Positions 55,509-64,000 of a stretch of 64,000 bases of DNA are shown piece by piece; position 1 is the first letter of the stretch, and every line of letters begins with the position of its first letter. The notes beneath the pieces are model-generated. The model was not told the origin of the DNA and searched no databases. It was given only the letters and a program-made list of their open reading frames with translations. The DNA is from Thioalkalivibrio sp. ALJ7 (GTDB lineage: Bacteria > Pseudomonadota > Gammaproteobacteria > Ectothiorhodospirales > Ectothiorhodospiraceae): contig NZ_AQXQ01000006.1 in assembly GCF_000376865.1 (NCBI RefSeq), forward strand, positions 54,085 to 118,084. The letters run 5' to 3'. Position numbers and translations under genes: made by a program.

Positions 55509-56466
55509 TCCGGGCGCGGTCCCGGTCGAGGTTGCGATCGGCTTGATCCTTGATGCTACGGGCCGGGTGCTGGTAACCCATCGCACCCAGGGCCGCCACC
55601 TGGCCGGCCTGTGGGAATTCCCTGGGGGCAAGGTGGATCGGGACGAGCAGCCCGCGGAAGCCCTCGCGCGCGAACTGGATGAGGAGTTAGGCATCCGCGT
55701 GGAATCAGCCGTCCAGTGCCTCACCATCCCCCATCGCTACGCTGAACGGACGGTCCGGCTGCACGTGTTCCGTGTCACCGAGTGGTCGGGGCAGCCGGAA
55801 GGGCGCGAGGACCAGCCCCTTGAATGGCGAGACTCGACGCTGCTCGACCCGGCGGACTTCCCGGCGGCCAATCGTCCCATGCTGCAGGCCCTGACCCTGC
55901 CTTCCCGATACCTGGTGACTCCGTCGCCCGATAGTGCCGCCGAAATAGCCTCGGTGGTCCTGGATGTGGCGAACGCGTTGCGCGCGGCGCGTGCAGGTAT
56001 GGTGCAGGTGCGCGCGCCGGCCCTGGCGCGCGATGCCTATCGTCAGTTCCTCGCCGCAATCACGGCAGTGGCCGACCCGCTCGACATCCCCGTACTGGCG
56101 AACGCGCCGCTGGAGTGGTTGAACGGTTTCGATAAAGTCGGATCGCACCTGCCCGAGCGCCGCTGGCGCGCGCTGGAGGCGCGGCCGTTGGTCCCTGGTC
56201 GGGTGGCGGCTTCGGTGCATGATGTTGCGGGGCTTGAAGCGGCCGCGTCCCTGGGTCTCGACTTCGCGGTGCTGGGGCCGGTTCGGGCGACCGCGACCCA
56301 CCCGGGGGCCGAGCCCTTGGGCTGGGAACGGTTTGGCGAATGGGTGCGCCAGTCCGCCATCCCGGTGTATGCGCTGGGCGCGATGGATCTTGGGGCTCTG
56401 CCCCGGGCGCAGGCGGTCGGCGCGCAGGGGATCGCGGCCATTCGCGGATTGCTAGGGAGACGCTGA
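55489..56466 (+). CDS. Nudix hydrolase fused to a ThiE/TenI-like domain
   Basis: 325 aa from ATG 55489 (inside argJ). Residues about 10-140 form a MutT-type Nudix domain with a complete Nudix box: GKVDRDE, 7 residues, RELDEELGI. Residues about 165-325 form a TenI/ThiE-like TIM barrel (AASVHDVAG, LDFAVLGPVRATATHPG, PLGWERF, VYALGAMD). MutT removes 8-oxo-dGTP; the role of the barrel in this well-known fusion is unclear, and thiamine phosphate synthase activity is not shown. The final codons GGG-AGA-CGC-TGA come from the terminal repeat of the inserted element at 56456-56794, so the natural C-terminus has been replaced. Confidence 0.92.
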   Translation: MPSTVPDPGAVPVEVAIGLILDATGRVLVTHRTQGRHLAGLWEFPGGKVDRDEQPAEALARELDEELGIRVESAVQCLTIPHRYAERTVRLHVFRVTEWSGQPEGREDQPLEWRDSTLLDPADFPAANRPMLQALTLPSRYLVTPSPDSAAEIASVVLDVANALRAARAGMVQVRAPALARDAYRQFLAAITAVADPLDIPVLANAPLEWLNGFDKVGSHLPERRWRALEARPLVPGRVAASVHDVAGLEAAASLGLDFAVLGPVRATATHPGAEPLGWERFGEWVRQSAIPVYALGAMDLGALPRAQAVGAQGIAAIRGLLGRR

Positions 56467-56794
56467 TTGAATCGCACGTCCGCGTTGGTGCCCCCCAGTT
56501 TTTCGAGACAAACGTTCCGAGACAAGGCGCGTCGTGCGGCGGGTAGTGGTTCTACCCGCCCGTTTCTGATGGATTGGGGGCGCAACGCAGGATCGGGCCA
56601 TATTCATTCAGAATCGGGGGGCGCCAACCCCACAAGCTATTGAACGCAGGGGCTCGGCCGCCCGTTGTTATCAAAAACGGGCGTGGGAACGGCGTTGCGG
56701 CTCCCTTGTGCAGAATGACTGCACGGCAGTCACCGCGCCTTGTTCGCACGCAAAAGCGACTCGAGCGCGGACGCGCGATTCAATCAGCGTCTCC
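56456..56794. mobile_element. 339-bp palindromic-ended element flanked by CTAG, probable MITE
   Basis: The outer 20 bp are perfect inverted repeats (GGAGACGCTGATTGAATCGC at 56456-56475, its complement at 56775-56794); the match continues for 9 more bp with one mismatch. CTAG occurs directly outside both ends (56452-56455 and 56795-56798), as expected for a 4-bp target duplication. The interior (no credible gene) has further inverted parts, such as GCGGGTAG-tggtt-CTACCCGC near 56539-56559 and a shared ACAAGGCGCG. The size, repeats and lack of coding fit a non-autonomous MITE. A CTAG-type target recalls IS5-group elements, but that parentage is inference. It fills most of the 56467-56846 gap. 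Confidence 0.8.
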
Positions 56795-56846
56795 CTAGTG
56801 GACCAACCGGCGTGAGCCGGACCGCCTGTGTAGTACGTCAGCCCGG

Positions 56847-57617
56847 TTAGATCGCGCAGCAGCAGAGCTTAAAGGGGATATCGCGACTGGCGGGCACAGG
56901 GCGCTCGCGGAAGTCGCCCGGGGTGAAGAAGCGCACCGTGAAGCGCTGGCGCCCGCCACTGATCTCGGGATAGACGCCGAGTGCGGTGTCGACGGTGACG
57001 CGGATGAGTTGCCAGGCATGAGCCGTATCAAGGTTGCGCTCGAAGTAGCCGTCCTCGGCCGTGGTCGGCTCGGCATTCCCCGAATGGCGCATGTAGCGTA
57101 GAACCTGTCCGGTCGCTTCCGCGACGGTGTTAAGCGGTTCGAACCACTCCAGTAACAGCTCGGTGCGTGCGGCGACGGGCTGGGCCAGCCAGTAGTGGTA
57201 GATGGGCAGGTCGAAGTCGAATGCGCCACCGGGTAAGGCCATGCGTTGGCGCACGCTGGAAAAGAACTCGCTGCCGCGTACGCGGTGATCCAGTGCCCCT
57301 GCCTGTTCCTCCAGGGCGCTGTGCAGCCGTCTTTGCCCATCCATGGTTTCGCGGAAACGCTCGGCGTCGACACCCGGTTGATTGGCCAGCCGGTTCAGGT
57401 TGGCGGTCTGGCGCTCGATCTCGCCCATCAGCTCACGCTTGATGTCGACCCGGGTGACCAAGGCATAGATGTCGACTAGCGACACTAGGGCCTCGTGATG
57501 GTCGAGTGGACGTCCGGATTCCAGTGCATCCCCGAAACGCGCGTTCAGCGCCTCCAGACGCAGCAGGAGGCGCACGCGTTCGTGCAGCGGTTGTTCGAAG
57601 GTCAGGGTTTGGCTCAC
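56847..57617 (-). CDS. zapD: ZapD (YacF), FtsZ-bundling protein
   Basis: 256 aa. The N-terminus TLTFEQPLHERVRLLLRLEALNARF and C-terminal RFFTPGDFRERPVPASRDIPFKLCCCAI (quoted in two short parts: RFFTPGDFRE and DIPFKLCCC) are typical of ZapD. It cross-links FtsZ filaments by binding the FtsZ C-terminal peptide. GTG 57617 gives the usual start (MSQTLTFEQP); TTG 57635 would add six atypical residues. It is the last gene of pilB-pilC-pilD-coaE-zapD. yacG, usually next to it, is not seen. Confidence 0.93.
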   Translation of the reverse strand: MSQTLTFEQPLHERVRLLLRLEALNARFGDALESGRPLDHHEALVSLVDIYALVTRVDIKRELMGEIERQTANLNRLANQPGVDAERFRETMDGQRRLHSALEEQAGALDHRVRGSEFFSSVRQRMALPGGAFDFDLPIYHYWLAQPVAARTELLLEWFEPLNTVAEATGQVLRYMRHSGNAEPTTAEDGYFERNLDTAHAWQLIRVTVDTALGVYPEISGGRQRFTVRFFTPGDFRERPVPASRDIPFKLCCCAI

Positions 57618-57675
57618 GGCGCGCCTGTTCGGCAAAGTGGGCTGGGCGGGTTGTCGACCAACAATCCCCGCAGTA

Positions 57676-58323
57676 TCAGGTATTCCGGGGGTGGTTTTCT
57701 ACCCGTGTGGCAGTCGTGGTCGCTAGCTGTCGCAGGGCAGCATCGCGATCTGCTACCTGTGTCGCCAGTTCGGCGTCCGATGCGTCTCCGCTATTGCGAA
57801 TCTCGCTATCCGCGCGTCGGCGCCGTTCCTCGGGGTCCATCTGGGCCTCGAGGATCGCTTCGACCTCGGCGCGACTGCGGCCGTCGCGGCGAGTCACTCG
57901 GGTGATCTGTTCCGCGGGTTCGCAATGCACCACGATCACGTGGTCGAACCGGCCTTCCCATTCGGCCTCAAACAGCAAAGGCACGACGATCAGCGCATAC
58001 GGTACGTTCTCGTCCGACAGGGCGGTCAGTCGCTCCTCGATGGCGGCTTCCACCGCCGGGTGCACCAGTGCCTCCAGTGCCTGGCGCTCGCCCGGGTCGG
58101 CGAAGATCCGGCTGCGCAGGGCGCCTCGGTCGAGGTGGCCGCGAGCATCCAGAACGCCGGGACCGAAACGATCGACGATCGCGGCGTAGAGGTCATGCCC
58201 GGGGCTTTGCAGTTCGCGGTTGATGGTATCGGCATCCAGCACGGGGACCCCGAGGCTGGCGAACAGTCCTGCGACCCGGCTCTTGCCACAGCCGATCCCT
58301 CCGGTGAGTCCGACTTGCAGCAT
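57676..58323 (-). CDS. coaE: CoaE, dephospho-CoA kinase
   Basis: 215 aa. P-loop kinase making CoA from dephospho-CoA. The P-loop is LTGGIGCGKS (residues 6-15), followed by DADTINREL, HPAVEAAIEERL and VVPLLFEAEW, all typical of CoaE. ATG 58323 places the P-loop at the normal distance; the longer frame upstream overlaps pilD. The gap to pilD is 10 nt. Confidence 0.95.
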   Translation of the reverse strand: MLQVGLTGGIGCGKSRVAGLFASLGVPVLDADTINRELQSPGHDLYAAIVDRFGPGVLDARGHLDRGALRSRIFADPGERQALEALVHPAVEAAIEERLTALSDENVPYALIVVPLLFEAEWEGRFDHVIVVHCEPAEQITRVTRRDGRSRAEVEAILEAQMDPEERRRRADSEIRNSGDASDAELATQVADRDAALRQLATTTATRVENHPRNT

Positions 58324-58333
58324 CCGCTTGGCC

Positions 58334-59197
58334 CTAAAACCCTTGCGGGAAGTAGAGGGCCAGCAATTCGTCGCCCCAGATAAGCGCCAGCCACCCGGCC
58401 GCGGCCAGGTAGGGGCCAAACGGGATCGGGATGTTGCGATCGCGGCCGCGTAGCAGGATCAGTGCGATGCCGACCACTGCGCCTACCAGGGAGGCCAGCA
58501 GCAGAATTACGGGCAGGGCCTGCCAGCCCAGCCAGGCCCCCAGGGCGGCCAATAGCTTGAAGTCGCCAAAGCCCATGCCCTCCTTCCCGGTGAGCAGGCG
58601 GAAGCCATGAAAGATCAACCACAGGATCAGGTAGCCGGCAGCGGCTCCGATCACTGCGGATTGCAGGTCGGTGAAGGTGCCTGGGATGTTGATCAGCAGG
58701 CCCAGCCACAAAAGCGGCAGGGTGAGTTGATCAGGGAGCAGGGTCGTGCGCGCGTCGATCCCGGCCGCGGCGATCAGGGTGGCCGTAAACGCCAGGGCCA
58801 GCAGTCCAGCCGCGCCGATCCCGAACGTCCATATCGTGACGATGAACAGCAGTGCGGTGAGCGCCTCCACCGCCGGGTATTGCCAGCTGATGCGCGTGCC
58901 GCAGCCAGGGCAGCGTCCGCGCAGGAACAGAAAACTGAGGATGGGGACATTCTCCAGCGCCCGGATCGGGCGTTGGCATTGCGGGCAGCGGGAACGGGGC
59001 TGGATCAGATCGAAGCGTTCGCGCTCGCCGGGTGCTTCGTGCTCCAGGATCGCGCGGGCCTCGGTCTCCCACTCGCGTTCCAGCATCACCGGAAGACGGG
59101 CGATGACGACGTTCAAGAAGCTGCCAATCAGCAGCCCGAACACCCCGGCGATCGGGAGTGCCCAGCCCCCCAGTACCGTCCCGATCTCGGCCAGCAT
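58334..59197 (-). CDS. pilD: PilD, type IV prepilin peptidase / N-methylase
   Basis: 287 aa, polytopic aspartic protease. The cytoplasmic zinc-binding loop carries two CxxC pairs, CPQC and CPGC. The catalytic aspartates are in AGIDARTTLLPDQLT and the GMGFGDFKLLAALGAWLG motif. It cleaves and methylates type IV pilins (and type II secretion pseudopilins, if present). Order pilB-pilC-pilD is standard. Confidence 0.96.
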   Translation of the reverse strand: MLAEIGTVLGGWALPIAGVFGLLIGSFLNVVIARLPVMLEREWETEARAILEHEAPGERERFDLIQPRSRCPQCQRPIRALENVPILSFLFLRGRCPGCGTRISWQYPAVEALTALLFIVTIWTFGIGAAGLLALAFTATLIAAAGIDARTTLLPDQLTLPLLWLGLLINIPGTFTDLQSAVIGAAAGYLILWLIFHGFRLLTGKEGMGFGDFKLLAALGAWLGWQALPVILLLASLVGAVVGIALILLRGRDRNIPIPFGPYLAAAGWLALIWGDELLALYFPQGF

Positions 59198-59230
59198 CCC
59201 CTTAGTTCCCTGAGTCGCGGGCCCGGGGCA

Positions 59231-60442
59231 TCAAATCACCTGGCCCATCTGGAAGATGGGCAGATACATCGCAATGACCAGACCACCGACGAGTACGCCC
59301 AATACCACCATGATCAGGGGCTCGAGCAGACTGGACAGGCTGTCCACGGCGTTGTCCACTTCTTCCTCGTAGAAATCCGCGACCTTGGACAGCATGGAGT
59401 CCAGGGAGCCGGATTCCTCGCCAATGGCGACCATCTGCACCACCATGTTCGGGAATACGGCGGTATTGCGCATGGACCATTGGAGTTGCCCGCCGGCCTC
59501 GGTCTCGTCGCGCATGCGCAGCGTGGCCTCACGGTAGACCGCGTTGCCGGTAGCACCGGAGACCGAGGTCAGGGCATCGACCAGTGGCACGCCCGCGGAG
59601 AACATGGTGGCCAGCGTCCGGGCGAAGCGGGCGATCGCCGCCTTGCGCAGAATCGGGCCGAATGCCGGGGCCTTGAGGATGATGATGTCGAGAAAACGCG
59701 CGAAGCGAGGCGATCGCCGGCGCGCCTGCACGAAGATGAAGCCGATCGCGATGAATACGCCGAGGATCGCCCACCACCAGCTCTGGGTGAACTCCGAAAG
59801 GTCGACCACCATGCGCGTGAATACCGGCAGGTCAGCGCCGAAGCCCTGGAACAGGGCCTCGAACTGTGGCACCACGTAGATCAGCAGGATTGCGGTCACG
59901 ACGATGGCGACCACCACCACGGCTGCCGGATAGAACAACGCCTTCTTGATCTTGGCCTTCAGGGCCTCAGTCTTTTCCTTGTAGGTGGCGATCTTGTCCA
60001 GCAGTGTCTCGAGCGTCCCGGCCTGTTCGCCGGCCTCGACCAGGTTGGTCACCAGGTCGTCAAAATGCCGCGGATGCTTGGACAGCGCCTTGGCGAAGGT
60101 CTCGCCCCCCTCGACGTCGGCCTTCAGTCTCAGCACCAGGTCGCGCATCGCGGGCTTTTCGTTCCCGCGTCCGACGATCTCGAAGGCCTGGACCAGGGGC
60201 ACGCCCGATTGCAGCATGGTGGTCATCTGGCGCAGGAAATAGGCGATATCCGCCGGGACAATCTTCTTCTTGCCCCCGGAGAACAGCGATTTCGGCTTCT
60301 TGCGGATCTTGACGACATTGATGCCGTTCTTGCGCAGATCGGCGCGCGCAGTCGCCTCGTTATCGGCCGGGGTCTCGCCCTTGACCCGGTCCCCGTTCTT
60401 GTTCAGTCCTTCCCAGGTGTAGATCGTCCCGGAGTCGGCCAT
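59231..60442 (-). CDS. pilC: PilC, inner-membrane platform protein of type IV pili
   Basis: 403 aa with two T2SSF domains (about residues 70-195 and 275-395) separated by membrane helices (about 170-195, 225-245, 375-400). Segments YFLRQMTTMLQSGVPLVQAFEIV and FARTLATMFSAGVPLVDALTSVS are the paired repeats, both shown here only in part by their FxR-x-L/M pattern. It couples the PilB motor to pilus assembly. Confidence 0.95.
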   Translation of the reverse strand: MADSGTIYTWEGLNKNGDRVKGETPADNEATARADLRKNGINVVKIRKKPKSLFSGGKKKIVPADIAYFLRQMTTMLQSGVPLVQAFEIVGRGNEKPAMRDLVLRLKADVEGGETFAKALSKHPRHFDDLVTNLVEAGEQAGTLETLLDKIATYKEKTEALKAKIKKALFYPAAVVVVAIVVTAILLIYVVPQFEALFQGFGADLPVFTRMVVDLSEFTQSWWWAILGVFIAIGFIFVQARRRSPRFARFLDIIILKAPAFGPILRKAAIARFARTLATMFSAGVPLVDALTSVSGATGNAVYREATLRMRDETEAGGQLQWSMRNTAVFPNMVVQMVAIGEESGSLDSMLSKVADFYEEEVDNAVDSLSSLLEPLIMVVLGVLVGGLVIAMYLPIFQMGQVI

Positions 60443-60485
60443 CCCCCTGTCCCCCTGTAGCTGGTGACCTGTGCCGTTTGCGGCA

Positions 60486-62201
60486 CTAGTCCTTGGTCAC
60501 GCGATTAACTTCCTCGAGGCTGGTCAGCCCCGCCATGACTTTCATGAGGCCGGCGCGTCGCAGGTCCTCGATACCTTCTTTTTCTGCCTGCTCCGCGAGC
60601 TGCATGGAGTTATAGCCCTCCAGGATCCCGCGCTGCATCTCTTCGCTGATCGGCATGACCTGATAGATCCCCAGTCGGCCCTTGTAGCCGTTGGTGCACT
60701 GGTCGCAGCCCACCGCGCGGAAGGAACTGACCCCCGCTTGGATGTCGGCATCGGTGAAGCCCTCCTTGCGCAGGACCTCTTCCGGAAGCTGCTCTGCCTC
60801 TTTGCAGTTCGGGCACAGCCGACGCGCGAGGCGCTGGGCAATGATCAGCAGGATCGACGAGGCGATGTTGTACGGGGGCACGCCCATGTTGGCGAGGCGT
60901 GTCAACGTCTGCGGGGCGTCGTTCGTGTGCAGGGTGGAGAGTACGAGGTGACCGGTCTGGGCCGCCTTGATGGCGATCTCGGCTGTCTCGAGGTCACGAA
61001 TTTCGCCCACCATAATCACGTCCGGGTCCTGACGCAGGAATGCGCGCAGCGCGCTCGCGAAGGTCAAGCCCACCTTGGGATTGATGTTGACCTGGTTGAC
61101 CCCGGGCATGTTGATTTCCGACGGGTCTTCCGCAGTGGAGATGTTGCGGTCGGCGGTGTTGAGGATCCCCAGCCCGGTATAAAGAGAGACCGTCTTACCC
61201 GACCCGGTGGGGCCTGTCACGAGGATCATCCCGTAGGGTCGGCTGAGCGCCTTGAGATACGCTTCCTTTTGCGGTTCTTCGTAACCCAGCTGGTCGATGC
61301 CCATCGACGCGCTGCTCGGGTCGAGGATACGCATCACGATCTTTTCGCCGTACAGCGTCGGCAGGGACGACACACGAAAATCGATCGCGCGCGTGCGCGA
61401 GAGCTTCAGCTTGATGCGTCCGTCCTGGGGTACGCGGCGTTCTGCGATGTCCATGCGCGACATCACCTTCACGCGCGCGGTGATACGTGGCGCCAGGGCA
61501 TTCGGCGGGTGGGCGACCTCGTGCAGCACCCCATCAATGCGAAAGCGCACGCGGAAGTCCTTCTCGAAGGGTTCGAGGTGGATGTCCGATGCCTTGCGGT
61601 TGATCGCGTCCATCAGCAACTTGTTGACGAAGCGGACCACGGGCGCATCGTCGGCGCCTTCGGCGGTGTCCGAGCCTTCCTTGTCGTCGTCACCGGATTC
61701 GATTGCCAGCCCGTCCAGGCCATCGTCGCCGAGGTCGTCCATCAACGACGACGCCGCGCTCAGGGCGCTGTCGATCAGACGGTCGAGCTTGTGCGACTCC
61801 ACCAGGACCGCTTCCACGGGCATCCCGGTCGCGAACTTGAACTCGTCGGTGGCGCCCAGATTGGTGGGGTCGGATACCGCGATGTAAAGCCGATTGCCGC
61901 GGACCATCAGCGGCAAGGCATGGTGTTTCTGAATCAGCTTCTCGTTGAGGTGATCCTTGGGCAGGAGCTCGGGTTCAAAGCAGGCCAGGTCGAAGACCGG
62001 CAGACCGAATTCCTCGGCGGCCGCTTCGGCGAGGCGTGCCTCGGCCACCTGGCCCTTGCTGGCTAGCAGGGTCATCAGCGGGGTTTGCTGGGACTGGGAC
62101 TCCTCGACCAGCTGGGAGGCAATGTCCTCCGCGATCAGGCCGGCTTCGACCAGGCGCTTCGCCAGCCCGGGTAGCCGCGGTGCCGTAGTGGTGTTCGCCA
62201 T
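60486..62201 (-). CDS. pilB: PilB, type IV pilus extension ATPase
   Basis: 571 aa, GspE/PilB ATPase. An N-terminal MshE-N-type domain (about 15-150) is followed by an acidic linker (about 180-205) and the ATPase with Walker A GPTGSGKTVSLY, the Asp box region, Walker B VIMVGEIRDLETAEIA and His box LVLSTLHTNDAPQT. The zinc tetracysteine CPNC...CDQC is present. It powers pilus extension. ATG 62201 is chosen since the upstream extension lacks family character. No pilin gene is in the window. Confidence 0.96.
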   Translation of the reverse strand: MANTTTAPRLPGLAKRLVEAGLIAEDIASQLVEESQSQQTPLMTLLASKGQVAEARLAEAAAEEFGLPVFDLACFEPELLPKDHLNEKLIQKHHALPLMVRGNRLYIAVSDPTNLGATDEFKFATGMPVEAVLVESHKLDRLIDSALSAASSLMDDLGDDGLDGLAIESGDDDKEGSDTAEGADDAPVVRFVNKLLMDAINRKASDIHLEPFEKDFRVRFRIDGVLHEVAHPPNALAPRITARVKVMSRMDIAERRVPQDGRIKLKLSRTRAIDFRVSSLPTLYGEKIVMRILDPSSASMGIDQLGYEEPQKEAYLKALSRPYGMILVTGPTGSGKTVSLYTGLGILNTADRNISTAEDPSEINMPGVNQVNINPKVGLTFASALRAFLRQDPDVIMVGEIRDLETAEIAIKAAQTGHLVLSTLHTNDAPQTLTRLANMGVPPYNIASSILLIIAQRLARRLCPNCKEAEQLPEEVLRKEGFTDADIQAGVSSFRAVGCDQCTNGYKGRLGIYQVMPISEEMQRGILEGYNSMQLAEQAEKEGIEDLRRAGLMKVMAGLTSLEEVNRVTKD

Positions 62202-62417
62202 GGGCCTCTGCGTAAACAAACCTAGTGATGCGCCACACTCTACGTGCGTCCGCGGCGGAAGGGAAACGTACTCCCTAACGGAGCGCGCCCTTGTCGAGCC
62301 TCGATCATAGAAATCAGCCCTGCCAAACACAAGGCTGTTGCCGGCGCATTGAAGATAGGCGCGCAGGAGCGCTTGACGCTGCGCTTCGCGCTGGTTCAGA
62401 ATACGCGGCTTGATCGA
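62202..62417. other. Divergent intergenic region between pilB and the tRNA-tuf operon
   Basis: 216 bp holding the promoters for both directions. The plus-strand promoter is given separately; no convincing minus-strand promoter is visible to me (sigma54-type GG-GC elements typical of pilin genes are not obvious here). Confidence 0.5.
62373..62402 (+). promoter_or_regulatory. Probable promoter of the tRNA-Tyr-Gly-Thr-tuf operon
   Basis: TTGACG (62373-62378), an 18-nt spacer and CAGAAT (62397-62402) lie directly upstream of the first tRNA. The spacer contains the GCGCTTCGCGC palindrome. A GC-rich stretch (CGCGGC) follows the -10 box, as in stringently controlled stable-RNA promoters; that regulatory reading is inference. 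Confidence 0.55.
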
Positions 62418-62502
62418 GGAGGGATACCCAAGCGGTCAACGGGGGCAGACTGTAAATCTGCTGGCTCAGCCTTCGGAGGTTCGAATCCTCCTCCCTCCAC
62501 CA
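62418..62502 (+). tRNA. tRNA-Tyr (anticodon GTA), CCA encoded
   Basis: 85 nt with an extra-long variable arm as in type II tRNAs. The acceptor arm GGAGGGA pairs with the TCCCTCC segment before A-CCA. The anticodon GTA is at 62452-62454 in the loop CTGTAAA. The T loop TTCGAAT is present. It is first in the order Tyr-Gly-Thr-tuf, as in the E. coli tufB operon. Confidence 0.96.
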
Positions 62503-62558
62503 TCGGGTTTTCAAGCCAGCGGCCTGAAGCAGGCGGTGGTTCAGTAAGCCAGGGTTCT

Positions 62559-62632
<74 letters not shown>

Positions 62633-62676
62633 GTATTGGCCCGCAGAGTATCGGGTGGGGTCCTGGCGGTAGTTCG

Positions 62677-62752
<76 letters not shown>

Positions 62753-62819
62753 AATTTAATGTCAGCGTACAACCTGCGTCGCTGTTGAGTTTTAGCGTCA
62801 CGATCCGGGGAAGCGAGAG

Positions 62820-64000
<1,181 letters not shown>

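Noticed and set aside
56485..56765. A gene inside the MITE
   Set aside because: Only short frames spanning the palindromes exist; none has a ribosome site or recognisable domain.
58607..60460. 617-codon plus-strand frame opposite pilD and pilC
   Set aside because: Shadow of two well-defined type IV pilus genes.
60471..62066. 531-codon plus-strand frame opposite pilB
   Set aside because: Shadow of PilB; Asp/His/Arg-rich composition typical of the antisense of GC-rich genes.

Overview
The window is chromosomal DNA from a GC-rich gammaproteobacterium. The gene order points to it: mla-murA, a complete mraZ-to-ftsZ division and cell-wall cluster followed by lpxC, M23 peptidase and secA, then pilBCD-coaE-zapD and tRNA-Tyr-Gly-Thr-tuf. 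Together with a petABC cytochrome bc1 operon, sspAB and the repeat content, I infer a Chromatiales/Ectothiorhodospiraceae-type bacterium (Thioalkalivibrio-like). The genus is inference. Almost all of the window is core genome.

Layout. Positions 1-7132 (+): end of mlaE, then mlaD, mlaC, mlaB (phospholipid transport), murA, and hisG, a DAHP synthase gene, hisD and hisC. Positions 7365-13820 (-): bolA, a phosphodiesterase-like gene, a small unknown gene and the large helicase gene lhr form one same-strand run. Positions 13940-20756: a haloacid dehalogenase-like gene, a GcvR-like ACT protein, tatD, pepN and a DegS/AlgW-type protease, separated by repeat-rich gaps. Positions 20837-25842 (+): a NIF3-family gene, petABC, sspA and sspB. 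Positions 25910-29519 (-): an FAD-linked oxidase, yraN and lpoA. Positions 29553-31090 (+): rsmI and the RNase P RNA gene.

Positions 31296-48969 (+) hold the dcw cluster: mraZ, rsmH, ftsL, ftsI, murE, murF, mraY, murD, ftsW, murG, murC, murB, ddl, ftsQ, ftsA, ftsZ. It is preceded by a good sigma70-type promoter with three 10-bp-spaced TGGG boxes that match a MraZ operator. Most junctions are 4-nt stop/start overlaps, so translational coupling is likely. Then come lpxC, a convergent DciA-like gene, an M23 peptidase gene, secA, argJ and a Nudix-ThiE fusion gene. A 339-bp palindromic-ended element (probable MITE) lies at the 3' end of the fusion gene. On the minus strand, pilB, pilC, pilD, coaE and zapD form one block. 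The window closes with three tRNA genes and tuf, cut by the window edge three codons short of its expected end.

I see no CRISPR array, prophage, integrase, transposase or secondary-metabolite system. The most unusual items are the CTAG-flanked MITE that supplies the stop codon of the Nudix-ThiE gene, three distinct families of intergenic repeats, a cytochrome b with a PVWY Qo motif and two extra C-terminal membrane helices, and an uncharacterised small Cys-containing protein encoded just upstream of lhr. I found no convincing previously undescribed multi-gene system.
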